Below are positions 42,800-55,428 of a stretch of DNA of 62,134 bases, one piece after another (the first letter of the stretch is position 1; every line of letters begins with the position of its first letter). A program made the position numbers and the translations under genes. Origin of the DNA: JAKFDI01 sp044508835 (GTDB lineage Bacteria > Pseudomonadota > Gammaproteobacteria > Burkholderiales > Burkholderiaceae_C). Location: positions 1 to 62,134 of the forward strand of contig JBIQHD010000028.1 of assembly GCA_044508835.1 (NCBI GenBank), given 5' to 3'. Under the pieces are notes generated by a model, which was given only the letters and a program-made list of their open reading frames with translations, ran no database searches and was not told the origin of the DNA.

Positions 42800-43174
42800 A
42801 TGACCACCAAGTACAGCGCCGACCACGAGTGGATCAACATCGAGGACCATGAATCCGCCGCCGTCGGCATCACGCTGCATGCGCAGGACGCGCTCGGCGA
42901 CGTGGTGTTCGTCGAGCTGCCCGAGGTCGGCAAGAGCTTCAAGAAGGGCGAGGTGGCCGGCGTCGTCGAGTCCGTCAAGGCCGCGGCCGACGTCTACATG
43001 CCGGTGAGCGGCGAGATCGTCGAGGTCAACGAGGCGCTGCGCGACGACCCCTCGCTCGCCAACTCCGACCCGCTGGGCAACGGCTGGTTCTTCAAGGTGC
43101 GCGTGGCCGACATGGCCGAATTCGACGAGCTGATGGACGGCCCCGCCTACGACGAACTCGTGAAGAACGCCTGA
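42800..43174 (+). CDS. gcvH: Glycine cleavage system H protein
   Basis: Lipoyl carrier that shuttles the aminomethyl group from GcvP to GcvT. The 124-residue product has the lipoylation site GVVESVKAAADVYMP with Lys60, and the starting KYSADHEWI motif. AGGAGAG precedes the ATG. It is 84 bases after gcvT; that gap is unusually pyrimidine-rich and shows no hairpin. Confidence 0.97.
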   Translation: MTTKYSADHEWINIEDHESAAVGITLHAQDALGDVVFVELPEVGKSFKKGEVAGVVESVKAAADVYMPVSGEIVEVNEALRDDPSLANSDPLGNGWFFKVRVADMAEFDELMDGPAYDELVKNA

Positions 43175-43205
43175 CCGCCCCACCCGCCCCGCCAGCCCGC
43201 CCGCC

Positions 43206-46148
<2,943 letters not shown>

Positions 46149-46156
46149 CGCCCGCC

Positions 46157-46248
46157 CCGTTCGTCCTGAGCCTGTCGAAGGACCGGGCTGAGCCTGTCGA
46201 AGCCCTGTGCCTCGCAAGGCGCTTCGACAAGCTCAGCGCGAACGGGGT
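46157..46248. repeat. REP array between convergent gcvP and aldo/keto reductase genes
   Basis: Three units: CGTTCGTCCTGAGCCTGTCG, GGGCTGAGCCTGTCGAAGCCC, and in opposite orientation CGCTTCGACAAGCTCAGCGC followed by GAACGGGG. The outer arms (CCCCGTTCG and CGAACGGGG) are complementary, so the whole block can fold as one large stem. It lies 8 bases after the gcvP stop and about 38 before the reductase stop, a position suited to terminating or stabilising both transcripts. Confidence 0.85.
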
Positions 46249-46286
46249 GGCGTGCGAAACGCTCAAGTCCTGAGCACCTCCCGCCG

Positions 46287-47288
<1,002 letters not shown>

Positions 47289-47313
47289 CGACGCTTCCTT
47301 TCCGTGGGTCGTC

Positions 47314-48417
47314 TCAGGAATCGGTGCGGGCGGCGATGGCGGGCGTGCCCACCGACACGTCGCCGCACTGCGCGCGGTGGCGCAGCGCATGGTCCATCAG
47401 CACCAGCGCGAGCAGCGCCTCGGCGATGGGCGCGGCGCGGATGCCCACGCAGGGGTCGTGGCGGCCGAAGGTCTCGACCGTGGCGGGCTGGCCCTGCAGG
47501 TCGATGGACTGGCGCGGCGTGCGGATCGAGCTCGTCGGCTTGACGGCGATCGACACCGTGATGTCCTGCCCCGTCGAGATGCCGCCCAGCACGCCGCCGG
47601 CGTTGTTGCCGCGAAAGCCCTGCGGCGTGAGCTCGTCGCCGTGCGTGGTGCCGCGCTGCGCGACGCTCGCGAAGCCGGCGCCGATCTCCACGCCCTTGAC
47701 GGCATTGATGCCCATCATGGCGTAGGCGATGTCGGCGTCGAGCTTGTCGTACAGCGGCTCGCCCAGGCCCACCGGCACGCCGCGCGCCACGACGGACAGG
47801 CGCGCGCCGCAGCTGTCGCCGGCCTTGCGCAGCGCGTCCATGTAGGCCTCCAGGCGCGGGATGTCGCTCGCGTTGGCGGCGAAGAACGGGTTGTCCGGCA
47901 CGTGGTCGAGCGACTCGAACGGGATCTCGATCTCGCCGATCTGCGTCATGTGGCCGGCGAAGGTGGTGCCGTGCTGCAGGCGCAGCCACTTCTTCGCCAC
48001 GGCGCCGGCGGCCACGGTGGGCGCCGTCAGCCGCGCCGAGGAGCGCCCGCCGCCGCGCGGGTCGCGGATGCCGTACTTGTGCCAGTAGGTGTAGTCGGCA
48101 TGGCCGGGGCGGAAGGTCTGCAGGATGTTGCCGTAGTCCTTGCTGCGCTGGTCGGTGTTGCGGATGAGCAGGCAGATCGGCGTGCCGGTGGTGCGGCCCT
48201 CGTACACGCCGGAGAGGATCTCCACCGCGTCGGGCTCGTTGCGCTGCGTCACGTGGCGCGAGGTGCCGGGGCGGCGGCGGTCGAGCTCGGGCTGGAGATC
48301 CGCCTCCGACAGCGCCATGCCCGGCGGGCAGCCGTCGATCACGCAGCCGATGGCCGGGCCGTGGCTCTCGCCGAAGTTGGTGACGCGAAAAAGGGTGCCG
48401 AAAGTGCTGCCGGACAT
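47314..48417 (-). CDS. aroC: Chorismate synthase
   Basis: AroC makes chorismate from EPSP with reduced FMN, the last common step to aromatic amino acids, folate and ubiquinone. The 367-residue protein shows the family signatures GESHGPAIGCVIDGCPPGM, the LIRNTDQRSKDY stretch, RGGGRSSARLTAPTVAAGAV and GGISTGQDITVSIAVKPTSS. Complete. The aldo/keto reductase gene follows at 25 bases; the CBS-domain gene is 116 bases upstream. Confidence 0.97.
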   Translation of the reverse strand: MSGSTFGTLFRVTNFGESHGPAIGCVIDGCPPGMALSEADLQPELDRRRPGTSRHVTQRNEPDAVEILSGVYEGRTTGTPICLLIRNTDQRSKDYGNILQTFRPGHADYTYWHKYGIRDPRGGGRSSARLTAPTVAAGAVAKKWLRLQHGTTFAGHMTQIGEIEIPFESLDHVPDNPFFAANASDIPRLEAYMDALRKAGDSCGARLSVVARGVPVGLGEPLYDKLDADIAYAMMGINAVKGVEIGAGFASVAQRGTTHGDELTPQGFRGNNAGGVLGGISTGQDITVSIAVKPTSSIRTPRQSIDLQGQPATVETFGRHDPCVGIRAAPIAEALLALVLMDHALRHRAQCGDVSVGTPAIAARTDS

Positions 48418-48533
48418 GCGGGGGCCTTGGAGACGCGCGATGCACGACGCGGCGGGAGCCGCCGCCGCACGGGCGCGGAAGGCGCGATTCTAGGGTTCGC
48501 CCCCGCGCGGCGCCGGCCGCGCGCGAGCGCGGG

Positions 48534-49019
48534 TCAGTTCGGCGCTGGGAACTGCGAGCCGTCCTCGCGCGGCAACGGCGTTTCCTCGACCGGCCAGTCG
48601 CGGATGTAGGCCTTGAGCATGCGGTTCTCGAAGTCCTGGCTGTCGACCACGGCCTTGGCCACGTCGTAGAACGAGATCACGCCCATCAGCGTGCGCTGGG
48701 TCATCACCGGCATGTAGCGGGCATGCCGCCCGAGCATCATGCGGCGCACTTCGTCGATCTCGGTCTCGGGCGTGCAGGTGAGCGGGTGGTCGTCCATGGC
48801 GGTGCGCACGCGGGTGCTGCCCACCGCGCCGCCGTTGCGCACCACGGTCTTGATGACTTCGCGGAAGGTGAGCATGCCCACCAGTTCGCCGTGCTCCATG
48901 ACGACGAGCGAGCCGATGTCGTTGTCGGCCATGCAGATGGCGGCTTCGGAGAGGGGCTCGTCGGGCGAGATGGTGAACAGGGTGCCGCCCTTCACGCGCA
49001 GGATGTCACTGACTTTCAT
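48534..49019 (-). CDS. CBS-domain protein
   Basis: A 161-residue protein made essentially of two CBS domains (VSDILRVKGGTLFTISPDEP ... LVGMLTFREVIK and AMDDHPLTCTPETEIDEVRR ... LMGVISFYDVAK). Such stand-alone pairs bind adenine nucleotides and regulate partner proteins, but the partner is not evident. A conserved C-terminal tail (NRMLKAYIRDWPVEETPLP) follows the second domain. Start 49019 has GAGGAG. It diverges from metY with an 87-base gap. Confidence 0.92.
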   Translation of the reverse strand: MKVSDILRVKGGTLFTISPDEPLSEAAICMADNDIGSLVVMEHGELVGMLTFREVIKTVVRNGGAVGSTRVRTAMDDHPLTCTPETEIDEVRRMMLGRHARYMPVMTQRTLMGVISFYDVAKAVVDSQDFENRMLKAYIRDWPVEETPLPREDGSQFPAPN

Positions 49020-49106
49020 GCTCGTCTCCTCGGGGTCGATTCGGACCAATATAGCCCACAATTCCGCGCACGGCACCTCCCGGTAACGCACCCTTTTGGA
49101 GTTTGA

Positions 49107-50411
49107 ATGGCTGGTTATTCGGATCCCGGCTTCGACACGCTGGCGCTGCACGCGGGCGCCGCCCCCGACCCGGCCACGGGCGCCCGCGCGGTACCCATCC
49201 ACCTGAGCACCTCCTTCGTGTTCGAGAGCAGCGAGCACGCGGCCTCGCTGTTCAACATGGAGCGCGCCGGCCACGTCTACAGCCGCCTGTCGAACCCGAC
49301 CAACGCGGTGTTCGAGGAGCGCATGGCGGCGCTCGAAGGCGGCGCCGGCGCCATCGCCACCGCCAGCGGCCAGGCGGCACTGCACCTGGCCATCGCCACG
49401 CTGGCCGGCGCGGGCTCGCACATCGTGGCGAGCTCGGCGCTGTACGGCGGCTCGCACAACCTGTTGCACTTCACGCTGCCGCGTTTCGGCATCGAGACGA
49501 CCTTCGTCAAGCCGCTGGACATCGACGGCTGGCGTGCCGCCATCCGCCCGAACACGAAGCTGCTGTTCGGCGAGACGCTGGGCAACCCCGGCCTGGACGT
49601 GCTCGACGTCCCCACCGTCTCGGCCATCGCCCACGAGCACGGCCTGCCGCTGATGGTCGATTCGACCTTCACCACGCCCTGGCTGATGAAGCCCTTCGAG
49701 CACGGCGCCGACCTCGTCTACCACTCGGCGACCAAGTTCCTCTCCGGCCACGGCACGGTGATCGGCGGCGTGCTGGTCGACGGCGGATGCATGGACTGGG
49801 AGCGCTCGGGCCGCTTCCCGGAGCTCACCCAGCCCTACGACGGCTTCCACGGCATGGTGTTCACCGAGGAGAGCACCGAGGCCGCCTTCCTGCTGCGCGC
49901 GCGCCGCGAGGGCCTGCGCGACTTCGGCGCCTGCATGAGCCCGCACACCGCGTGGCTGGTCCTGCAGGGCATCGAGACGCTGCCGCTGCGCATGGCGCGG
50001 CACGTGGAGAGCACGCGGCGCGTGGTGGACTTCCTCGCCGGCCATGCGATGGTCGGGCGCGTGGGCTACCCCGAGCTCGACGGCCACCCGAGCCAGGCGC
50101 TCGCCAGGAAGCTGCTGCCGCGCGGCTGCGGCTCGGTCTTCAGCTTCGACCTGCGCGGCAGCCGGGCGCAGGGCCGCGCCTTCATCGAGGCGCTCAAGCT
50201 CTTCTCGCACCTGGCCAACGTGGGCGACTGCCGCTCGCTCGTCATCCACCCCGCCTCGACCACGCATTTCCGCATGGACGACGCGGCGGCGCTCGCCAAC
50301 GCCGGCATCACGCCCGGCACCATCCGGCTGTCCATCGGCCTGGAAGACGCCGACGACCTGATCGACGACCTGAAGCGCGCGCTCAAGGTGGCCGAGAAAG
50401 CCGGGGCCTGA
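49107..50411 (+). CDS. metY: O-acetylhomoserine/O-succinylhomoserine sulfhydrylase
   Basis: PLP enzyme that makes homocysteine directly from an activated homoserine and sulfide in methionine synthesis. The 434-residue sequence follows the MetY pattern: FDTLALHAGAAPDPATGARA, PIHLSTSFVFESSEHAASLF, SRLSNPTNAVFEERMAALEG, and the PLP lysine in YHSATKFLSGHGTVIGG. MetZ (about 400 residues, O-succinyl substrate) is the alternative; length and N-terminus favour MetY. The alpha/beta-hydrolase gene starts 3 bases after the stop. Confidence 0.92.
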   Translation: MAGYSDPGFDTLALHAGAAPDPATGARAVPIHLSTSFVFESSEHAASLFNMERAGHVYSRLSNPTNAVFEERMAALEGGAGAIATASGQAALHLAIATLAGAGSHIVASSALYGGSHNLLHFTLPRFGIETTFVKPLDIDGWRAAIRPNTKLLFGETLGNPGLDVLDVPTVSAIAHEHGLPLMVDSTFTTPWLMKPFEHGADLVYHSATKFLSGHGTVIGGVLVDGGCMDWERSGRFPELTQPYDGFHGMVFTEESTEAAFLLRARREGLRDFGACMSPHTAWLVLQGIETLPLRMARHVESTRRVVDFLAGHAMVGRVGYPELDGHPSQALARKLLPRGCGSVFSFDLRGSRAQGRAFIEALKLFSHLANVGDCRSLVIHPASTTHFRMDDAAALANAGITPGTIRLSIGLEDADDLIDDLKRALKVAEKAGA

Positions 50412-50413
50412 CG

Positions 50414-51214
50414 ATGCAGCTCGCCGTCAACGGCCGCCCGGCCTACGCCTACACCGGCGGCAAGCCCTTCGATGCCGCCCTGCCCTGCGTCGTCTTCATC
50501 CACGGCGCGCTGAACGACCACAGCGTGTGGACGCTGGCCGCGCGCTGGTTCGCGCACCACGGCTTCGGCGTGCTGGCCGTCGACCTGCCCGGCCACATGC
50601 GCAGCGAGGGGCCGGCGCTCGGCAGCGTCGAGGAACTGGCCGACTGGACGCTGGCGCTGCTCGACGCCGCCGGCGTGGCGCAGGCCGCCCTCGTCGGCCA
50701 CAGCATGGGCTCGCTCGTCGCCCTGGAAGCCGCCGCGCGCGCGCCGCAGCGCGTCACCCGGCTGGCGATGGTCGGCACCGCCTACCCGATGAAGGTCTCC
50801 GCCGCGCTGCTGGATGCGGCGCGCGACGACCCGCTGCGCGCCATCGACATGGTGGTGGCGTTCTCCATCTCCACGCTCGCGGCCAAGCCGTCCTACCCGG
50901 GCCCCGGCGCCTGGCTGCACGGCGGCCAGCGTGCGCTGATGCGGCAGGTGCAGGCGCACGATGCGTCGATCAACCTGTTCCACCACGACTTCGGCGTGTG
51001 CGACCGCTACGCCCACGGCCTGGAGGCCGCGGCGAAGGTGGCCTGCCCGGCCACGCTCATCCTCGGCGAACGCGACCAGATGACGCCGCGCCGCCAGGCG
51101 GGCGCGCTCGCCGCCGCGCTGAAGGCGCAGACCCTCGTGCTCCCTGCCGGCCATGCGCTGATGGCCGAGACCTCCGACGGCCTGCTCGCGGCCCTGCGCC
51201 TCGTGCTGGCCTGA
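50414..51214 (+). CDS. Alpha/beta hydrolase
   Basis: A 266-residue serine hydrolase. Oxyanion-hole motif VFIHGALNDHS, VLAVDLPGHMRSEGP, nucleophile elbow GHSMGSLVALEAA, acid in ILGERDQMTP and catalytic His in PAGHALMAE are all present. The substrate is unknown. The start is 3 bases after metY. The link with methionine synthesis could mean homoserine ester chemistry, but the fold is smaller than that of the MetX acyltransferases and lacks their extended lid region, so a simple esterase is likelier. Confidence 0.9.
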   Translation: MQLAVNGRPAYAYTGGKPFDAALPCVVFIHGALNDHSVWTLAARWFAHHGFGVLAVDLPGHMRSEGPALGSVEELADWTLALLDAAGVAQAALVGHSMGSLVALEAAARAPQRVTRLAMVGTAYPMKVSAALLDAARDDPLRAIDMVVAFSISTLAAKPSYPGPGAWLHGGQRALMRQVQAHDASINLFHHDFGVCDRYAHGLEAAAKVACPATLILGERDQMTPRRQAGALAAALKAQTLVLPAGHALMAETSDGLLAALRLVLA

Positions 51215-51291
51215 CGCGGCCGCTGTGCGGCTTCATGGGCGACGGGGTGATGTGCCGCGACATCCGGACGGGCCGCATCCGGTTCTGACAC

Positions 51292-52527
51292 TCAGTCGGC
51301 GATCAGCTCGGCGAGCGTCATCTCGCCGAGGCGGGCGCGGCGCCAGAAGCCGCGGGTGGCCGGCGTGCGCTCGAGCAGCAGTTGCGACAGCAGCGGCGCC
51401 GCCGCGGTGGACGCCGGGTCGCACAGCAGCACGTGCCGGCCGCCGCCCTCTTCCTCGAGGCGGCCGGTCCAGTCGAGCGTCACCAGCGCCTCGAGGATCG
51501 GCTCGATCTGCAGCGGGTCGGCGCGAAGCGCCTGCGCCATCTCCGACGCCGTGAGCCCGTGGCTGCCGCCTTCGCGGGCGCCGGCGAGCGCGCGCAGCAC
51601 CGCCAGCGCCAGCTCGAAGCGCGAGCCCGCGGCCTCGCGCACGCGCACCACGCGCATCTGCAGGCTGGGCGCATAGGCGGCGATCACGGCGCCCAGCAGC
51701 ACGATCACCCAGCCGAGGTACAGCCACACCAGGAAGATCGGCAAGGTGGCGAAGGCGCCGTAGATCACCTCGTAGGTCGGCACGCTGCCGAGGTACAGCG
51801 CCAGCAGGCGCTTGGCGAACTCGAAGCCCACGGCCACGAACAGCCCGCCCGCGAAGGCATGGCGCCAGCGCACCTCGGTGTTGGGCACGTAGTGGTAGAG
51901 GCCCGCCAGCGCCGCGACCTGCATGCCGAACTCGAGCAGCTGCAGCATGAAGGCCACGCCGCCCGGCAGCCGCTCGACCAGGCCCTGCGCGGCCGACAGC
52001 GCGTACGAGCTCATGGACACGCTCACGCCCAGCAGCAGCGGCCCGAGCGTGAGCGCCGCCCAGTAGATCAGCACGCGCTGCGCCAGCGGCCGCGGCCGGC
52101 GCACGCGCCAGATGGCGTTGAGCGAGCGGTCGATGGTGAGCATCAGCGCCAGCGCGGTGAACAGCAGGAACACGAGGCCGAACACCCCCAGGCGGTTGGC
52201 ACTGCTGGCGAACTGCGTGAGCGTGGACAGCACCGGCCGCGCGATGCTGTCGGGCACGAGCGCCTGCACGAAGTAGCTCTCCAGCGAGCGCTGGAAGGTG
52301 GCAAACATCGGGAAGGCCGAGAAGATCGCCAGCATCACCGTGACCAGAGGCACCAGCGAGATCACGGTGGTGAAGGTCAGGCTGCTGGCGGTGATGCCGA
52401 GCCGGTCCTCGCGAAAGCGCTGGAACAGCGTCTTCAGCGTCTCGACCCAGGGCCAGTCCTGCAGCGTCCCCAGCAGGTGGCGCGCATGCGCATGCCACGC
52501 GGCGGGGATGATCCTGGGGAGATTCAT
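51292..52527 (-). CDS. YihY/UPF0761 family membrane protein
   Basis: A 411-residue inner-membrane protein often misnamed ribonuclease BN. Six transmembrane helices occur between about residues 40 and 285, with the family stretches LGITASSLTFTTVISLVPLV, TIDRSLNAIWRVRRPRPLAQ and YEVIYGAFATLPIFLVWLYL. The C-terminal 120 residues are a soluble winged-helix-like region (GSHGLTASEMAQALRADPLQ). Function unknown. Start M at 52527 (MNLPRIIPAAW) is preferred: TATGAT at 52535-52540 would then be the -10 and the message nearly leaderless. ATG 52539 would add four residues. Confidence 0.88.
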   Translation of the reverse strand: MNLPRIIPAAWHAHARHLLGTLQDWPWVETLKTLFQRFREDRLGITASSLTFTTVISLVPLVTVMLAIFSAFPMFATFQRSLESYFVQALVPDSIARPVLSTLTQFASSANRLGVFGLVFLLFTALALMLTIDRSLNAIWRVRRPRPLAQRVLIYWAALTLGPLLLGVSVSMSSYALSAAQGLVERLPGGVAFMLQLLEFGMQVAALAGLYHYVPNTEVRWRHAFAGGLFVAVGFEFAKRLLALYLGSVPTYEVIYGAFATLPIFLVWLYLGWVIVLLGAVIAAYAPSLQMRVVRVREAAGSRFELALAVLRALAGAREGGSHGLTASEMAQALRADPLQIEPILEALVTLDWTGRLEEEGGGRHVLLCDPASTAAAPLLSQLLLERTPATRGFWRRARLGEMTLAELIAD

Positions 52528-52547
52528 TGCTGGCATCATAGCCAGCG

Positions 52548-52958
52548 ATGCCCGCCACTCTTCTCCGCCCCGTGCCCCTCGCCCTCCCTCAGCGCGAACC
52601 CGGCCATGCCGTTCGCCGGACCCGCGCCGCGGCCGTCGCCAGCCTGCTCGCGCTCATCGTGCTCGGCCTCGCCTGGGAGCTCTGGCTCGCGCCCACCGGC
52701 CGCGGCACGCTGGCGCTCAAGGTGCTGCCGCTCGTGATTCCGCTGGCCGGCCTGCTCAAGAACCGCATGTACACCTACCGCTGGGTCAGCCTGCTGGTGT
52801 GGATCTATTTCACCGAGGGCGTCGTGCGCGCGACGAGCGAGCACGGCCTCGGCGCGGCGCTCGCCGGCCTCGAGGTGCTGCTGTGCCTCGTGCTGTTCGC
52901 CGCCTGCGCGATGCACGTGCGCCTCCGCCTGCGCAGCGCGCGGGGGAGCGCGGCATGA
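52548..52958 (+). CDS. DUF2069 membrane protein
   Basis: A 136-residue protein with four hydrophobic segments and the DUF2069 hallmark LVIPLAGLLKNRMYTYRWVS followed by LLVWIYFTEGVVRA. Function unknown. It diverges from the YihY-type gene with about 20 bases between starts. Its stop overlaps the start of the flavoprotein gene (ATGA), so the two are translated together. Confidence 0.9.
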   Translation: MPATLLRPVPLALPQREPGHAVRRTRAAAVASLLALIVLGLAWELWLAPTGRGTLALKVLPLVIPLAGLLKNRMYTYRWVSLLVWIYFTEGVVRATSEHGLGAALAGLEVLLCLVLFAACAMHVRLRLRSARGSAA

Positions 52959-54358
52959 GCGAAATCCTCGACGCACTGCGCGCCGCCGTGGGCGAGCGCC
53001 ACGTGCTCGTCGACGGCGATCTCTCCGCCTGGGAGCAGGACTGGCGCCGCCGCGTGCGCGGCCGCTCTCTGGCCGTGGTGCGCCCCGGCAGCACCGAGGA
53101 AGTGGCCGCCGTGGTGCGCGCCTGCGCGGCCCACGACACGCCGCTGGTGCCGCAGGGCGGCAACACCGGCCTGGTGGGCGGCTCCGTCACCGACGGCAGC
53201 GGCACGCAGGTGCTGCTGAGCCTTGGCCGCATGAACCGCGTGCGCGCCATCGACCCCGCCAACCTCACGATGACGGTGGACGCCGGCTGCGTGCTGCAGG
53301 CGGTGCAGGAAGCCGCCGCGGCGCAGGGCCTGCTGTTCCCGCTGAGCCTGGCGGCCGAGGGCAGCTGCACCATCGGCGGCAACCTGGCCACCAATGCCGG
53401 CGGCACGCAGGTGCTGCGCTTCGGCAACACGCGCGAGCTGTGCCTCGGCCTCGAGGTCGTCACCGCCTCGGGCGAGGTGTGGAACGGCCTGTCGGGCCTG
53501 CGCAAGGACAACACCGGCTACGACCTGCGCGACCTCTTCATCGGCAGCGAAGGCACGCTGGGCGTGATCACCGGCGCCACGATACGGCTGTACCCGCGGC
53601 CGGCCGCGGTGTGCACGGCGCTCGCCGCCCTGCCCACGCTCGACGCCGCCACCGGGCTGCTGCAGCTCGCCCAGGCGCGGCTCGGCGCGGGGCTCACCGG
53701 CTTCGAGGTGATGAACGAGTTCTCGCTGGGCCTGGTGCGCAAGCACTTCAGCCAGCTCGCCCAGCCGCTGCCGCCCGCGCCGTGGGTGGTGCTGCTGGAG
53801 CAGTCCGACACCGAGAGCGAGGCGCATGCGCGCGGCCTGTTCGAGTCGCTGCTGGAACAGGCGCTGGAGCAAGGCCTGATCACCGACGCCGCCGTGGCCG
53901 AGAGCCTGGAGCAGTCGCGGGCCATGTGGCACCTGCGCGAGTCGATCCCTCTGGCGCAGGTGGAAGAAGGCCCGAACATCAAGCACGACATCTCGCTCGC
54001 CGTCTCGCGCATTCCCGCCTACGTGGCGGAGACCGACGCGGCACTCGCGCGCGCCTTCCCGGGCATCCGCCTCGTCAACTTCGGCCACCTCGGCGACGGC
54101 AACCTGCACTACAACGTGCAGGCGCCGCTCGGCACGCCGGCGGCCGACTTCCTGCGCGACCAGGAGCATGCGGTCAACACCATCGTCTACGACGCGGTGA
54201 CGGCGCACGAGGGCTCGTTCTCGGCCGAGCACGGCATCGGCAGCTTCAAGCGCGACGAGCTGCGCGAGCGCAAGTCGCCGGTGGCGCTGTCGCTGATGCG
54301 CGCGGTCAAGGCCGCGCTCGACCCGCGCAACCTGCTGAACCCGGGAAAGATGCTGTAG
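52955..54358 (+). CDS. FAD-linked 2-hydroxyacid dehydrogenase (GlcD/DLD type)
   Basis: A 467-residue flavoprotein of the VAO/GlcD family that oxidises a D-2-hydroxy acid such as D-lactate or D-2-hydroxyglutarate. The FAD domain has VPQGGNTGLVGGSVTDGSGT, AAEGSCTIGGNLATNAGGTQ, the conserved RFGNTRELCLGLEVV and GSEGTLGVITGATIRL. The C-terminal substrate domain has FGHLGDGNLHYNVQ and AEHGIGSFKRDEL, then DPRNLLNPGKML. Complete. The exact substrate is open. It is coupled to the DUF2069 gene and converges on DUF1178, with 16 bases between stops. Confidence 0.93.
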   Translation: MSEILDALRAAVGERHVLVDGDLSAWEQDWRRRVRGRSLAVVRPGSTEEVAAVVRACAAHDTPLVPQGGNTGLVGGSVTDGSGTQVLLSLGRMNRVRAIDPANLTMTVDAGCVLQAVQEAAAAQGLLFPLSLAAEGSCTIGGNLATNAGGTQVLRFGNTRELCLGLEVVTASGEVWNGLSGLRKDNTGYDLRDLFIGSEGTLGVITGATIRLYPRPAAVCTALAALPTLDAATGLLQLAQARLGAGLTGFEVMNEFSLGLVRKHFSQLAQPLPPAPWVVLLEQSDTESEAHARGLFESLLEQALEQGLITDAAVAESLEQSRAMWHLRESIPLAQVEEGPNIKHDISLAVSRIPAYVAETDAALARAFPGIRLVNFGHLGDGNLHYNVQAPLGTPAADFLRDQEHAVNTIVYDAVTAHEGSFSAEHGIGSFKRDELRERKSPVALSLMRAVKAALDPRNLLNPGKML

Positions 54359-54374
54359 GCCGGCCGCGCTGCGC

Positions 54375-54812
54375 CTATTGCAGCGTGCCCTTCAGCGCCG
54401 GCGGCATCGGCAGCGACATCACCTCGATGCCCTCGTCCTTGAGCGCCTGCGCCTCGTCGCGCGTGGCGCGGCCGCGGATGGCGCGCTCGTCGGCCTCGCC
54501 GTAATGGATCTTGCGGGCCTCCTCGGCGAAGCGCGTGCCGACGTCGTCGGTGTTCGCGAGCACGTGGCGCACGGCATTGAGCCAGGCGGCCTGCATCGTC
54601 ATCTCCACCGTGGCGGCTTCCGGCGTGGCGGCTGGCTCGCGGGCCTTGGAGACGTTCAGCCGCGGCGCCGTCGGCAGGCGCACGACCGAGCGGTCGCCGC
54701 AGATGGGGCATTCGACCAGGCCACGCTCGCACTGTGATTCGTAGTCGGCATCCGAGGCGAACCAACCCTCGAAGCGATGGTCGGCGGTGCAGCGCAGGTT
54801 GAGGACCTTCAT
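54375..54812 (-). CDS. DUF1178 family protein
   Basis: A 145-residue small cytoplasmic protein of unknown function. The N-terminus (MKVLNLRCTADHRFEGWFAS, then DADYESQCERGLVECPICGD) has four cysteines in a zinc-ribbon-like spacing. The C-terminal helical region includes RKIHYGEADERAIRGRATRD, a DUF1178 hallmark, and a final EEGI-like (DEGIEVMSLPMPP) motif. Start 54812 was chosen because it gives the family N-terminus. It is the last gene of the extended nuo transcript, 7 bases after the NUDIX gene. Confidence 0.91.
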   Translation of the reverse strand: MKVLNLRCTADHRFEGWFASDADYESQCERGLVECPICGDRSVVRLPTAPRLNVSKAREPAATPEAATVEMTMQAAWLNAVRHVLANTDDVGTRFAEEARKIHYGEADERAIRGRATRDEAQALKDEGIEVMSLPMPPALKGTLQ

Positions 54813-54819
54813 CGCGCGA

Positions 54820-55428
54820 TTATCGAGGCGCATCGGCCCGCGGTGCCGGCTGCCATGCCACGTTCCAGCGTCCGGCGCGCCAGTTCTGCAGCCACAGCAG
54901 GCCGATCAGCGTCTTGGCGTCGGTGAGCTCGCCGCCCGCTGCCAGCGCGAGCAGCTCGTCGAGCGAGGCCGACGAGACGTCGAGGAACTCGCCCTCGTCG
55001 AGCCGGCGCTCGCCGAGGCCCAGGCCGCGCGCGAACCACACCTCGATGCCTTCGGTCGAGTAGGCGATGGCGTTGTGCAGGATGCCGGCCCGCGCCCATT
55101 CGGCGGCGCGGTAGCCGGTCTCCTCGGCCAGCTCGCGCACCGCGCAGACGAGCGTCGACTCGCCCGGATCGATCTTGCCGGCGGGGAATTCGAGCACCAC
55201 GCGCCCGAGCGGGTGACGGTACTGGCGCTCCACCACGAGGCGGCCGTCGTCCAGCATCGGGACCACCATCACCGCGCCCGGATGCACGATGTACTCGCGC
55301 TGCGCCGTGGCGCCGTCGGGCAGGCGCACGTCGTCGCAGCGCACGTCGAGGAAGTGGCCGCGGTAGACCTGGCGCGACGCCAGCGTCTCCTCGGTCAGGT
55401 GCGCATCGTCCGGCGGCGCGGCGGTCAT
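54820..55428 (-). CDS. NUDIX hydrolase, ADP-ribose pyrophosphatase type
   Basis: A 202-residue NUDIX enzyme. The Nudix box is intact (GKIDPGESTLVCAVRELAEE then TGY, matching GX5EX7REUXEEXGU). N-terminal REYIVHPGAVMVVPMLDDGR and VVERQYRHPLGRVVLEFPAG are typical of ADP-ribose pyrophosphatases (NudF type). It would hydrolyse ADP-ribose or a related nucleotide-sugar to AMP. The start overlaps the end of the DUF2818 gene. Co-transcription with complex I genes suggests a link to pyridine-nucleotide turnover, which is inference. Confidence 0.92.
   Translation of the reverse strand: MTAAPPDDAHLTEETLASRQVYRGHFLDVRCDDVRLPDGATAQREYIVHPGAVMVVPMLDDGRLVVERQYRHPLGRVVLEFPAGKIDPGESTLVCAVRELAEETGYRAAEWARAGILHNAIAYSTEGIEVWFARGLGLGERRLDEGEFLDVSSASLDELLALAAGGELTDAKTLIGLLWLQNWRAGRWNVAWQPAPRADAPR

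Noticed and set aside
41395..42852. An open frame running through the riboswitch and gcvT in another frame
   Set aside because: The leader is clearly a structured glycine riboswitch, and gcvT in its own frame is full length with all motifs.
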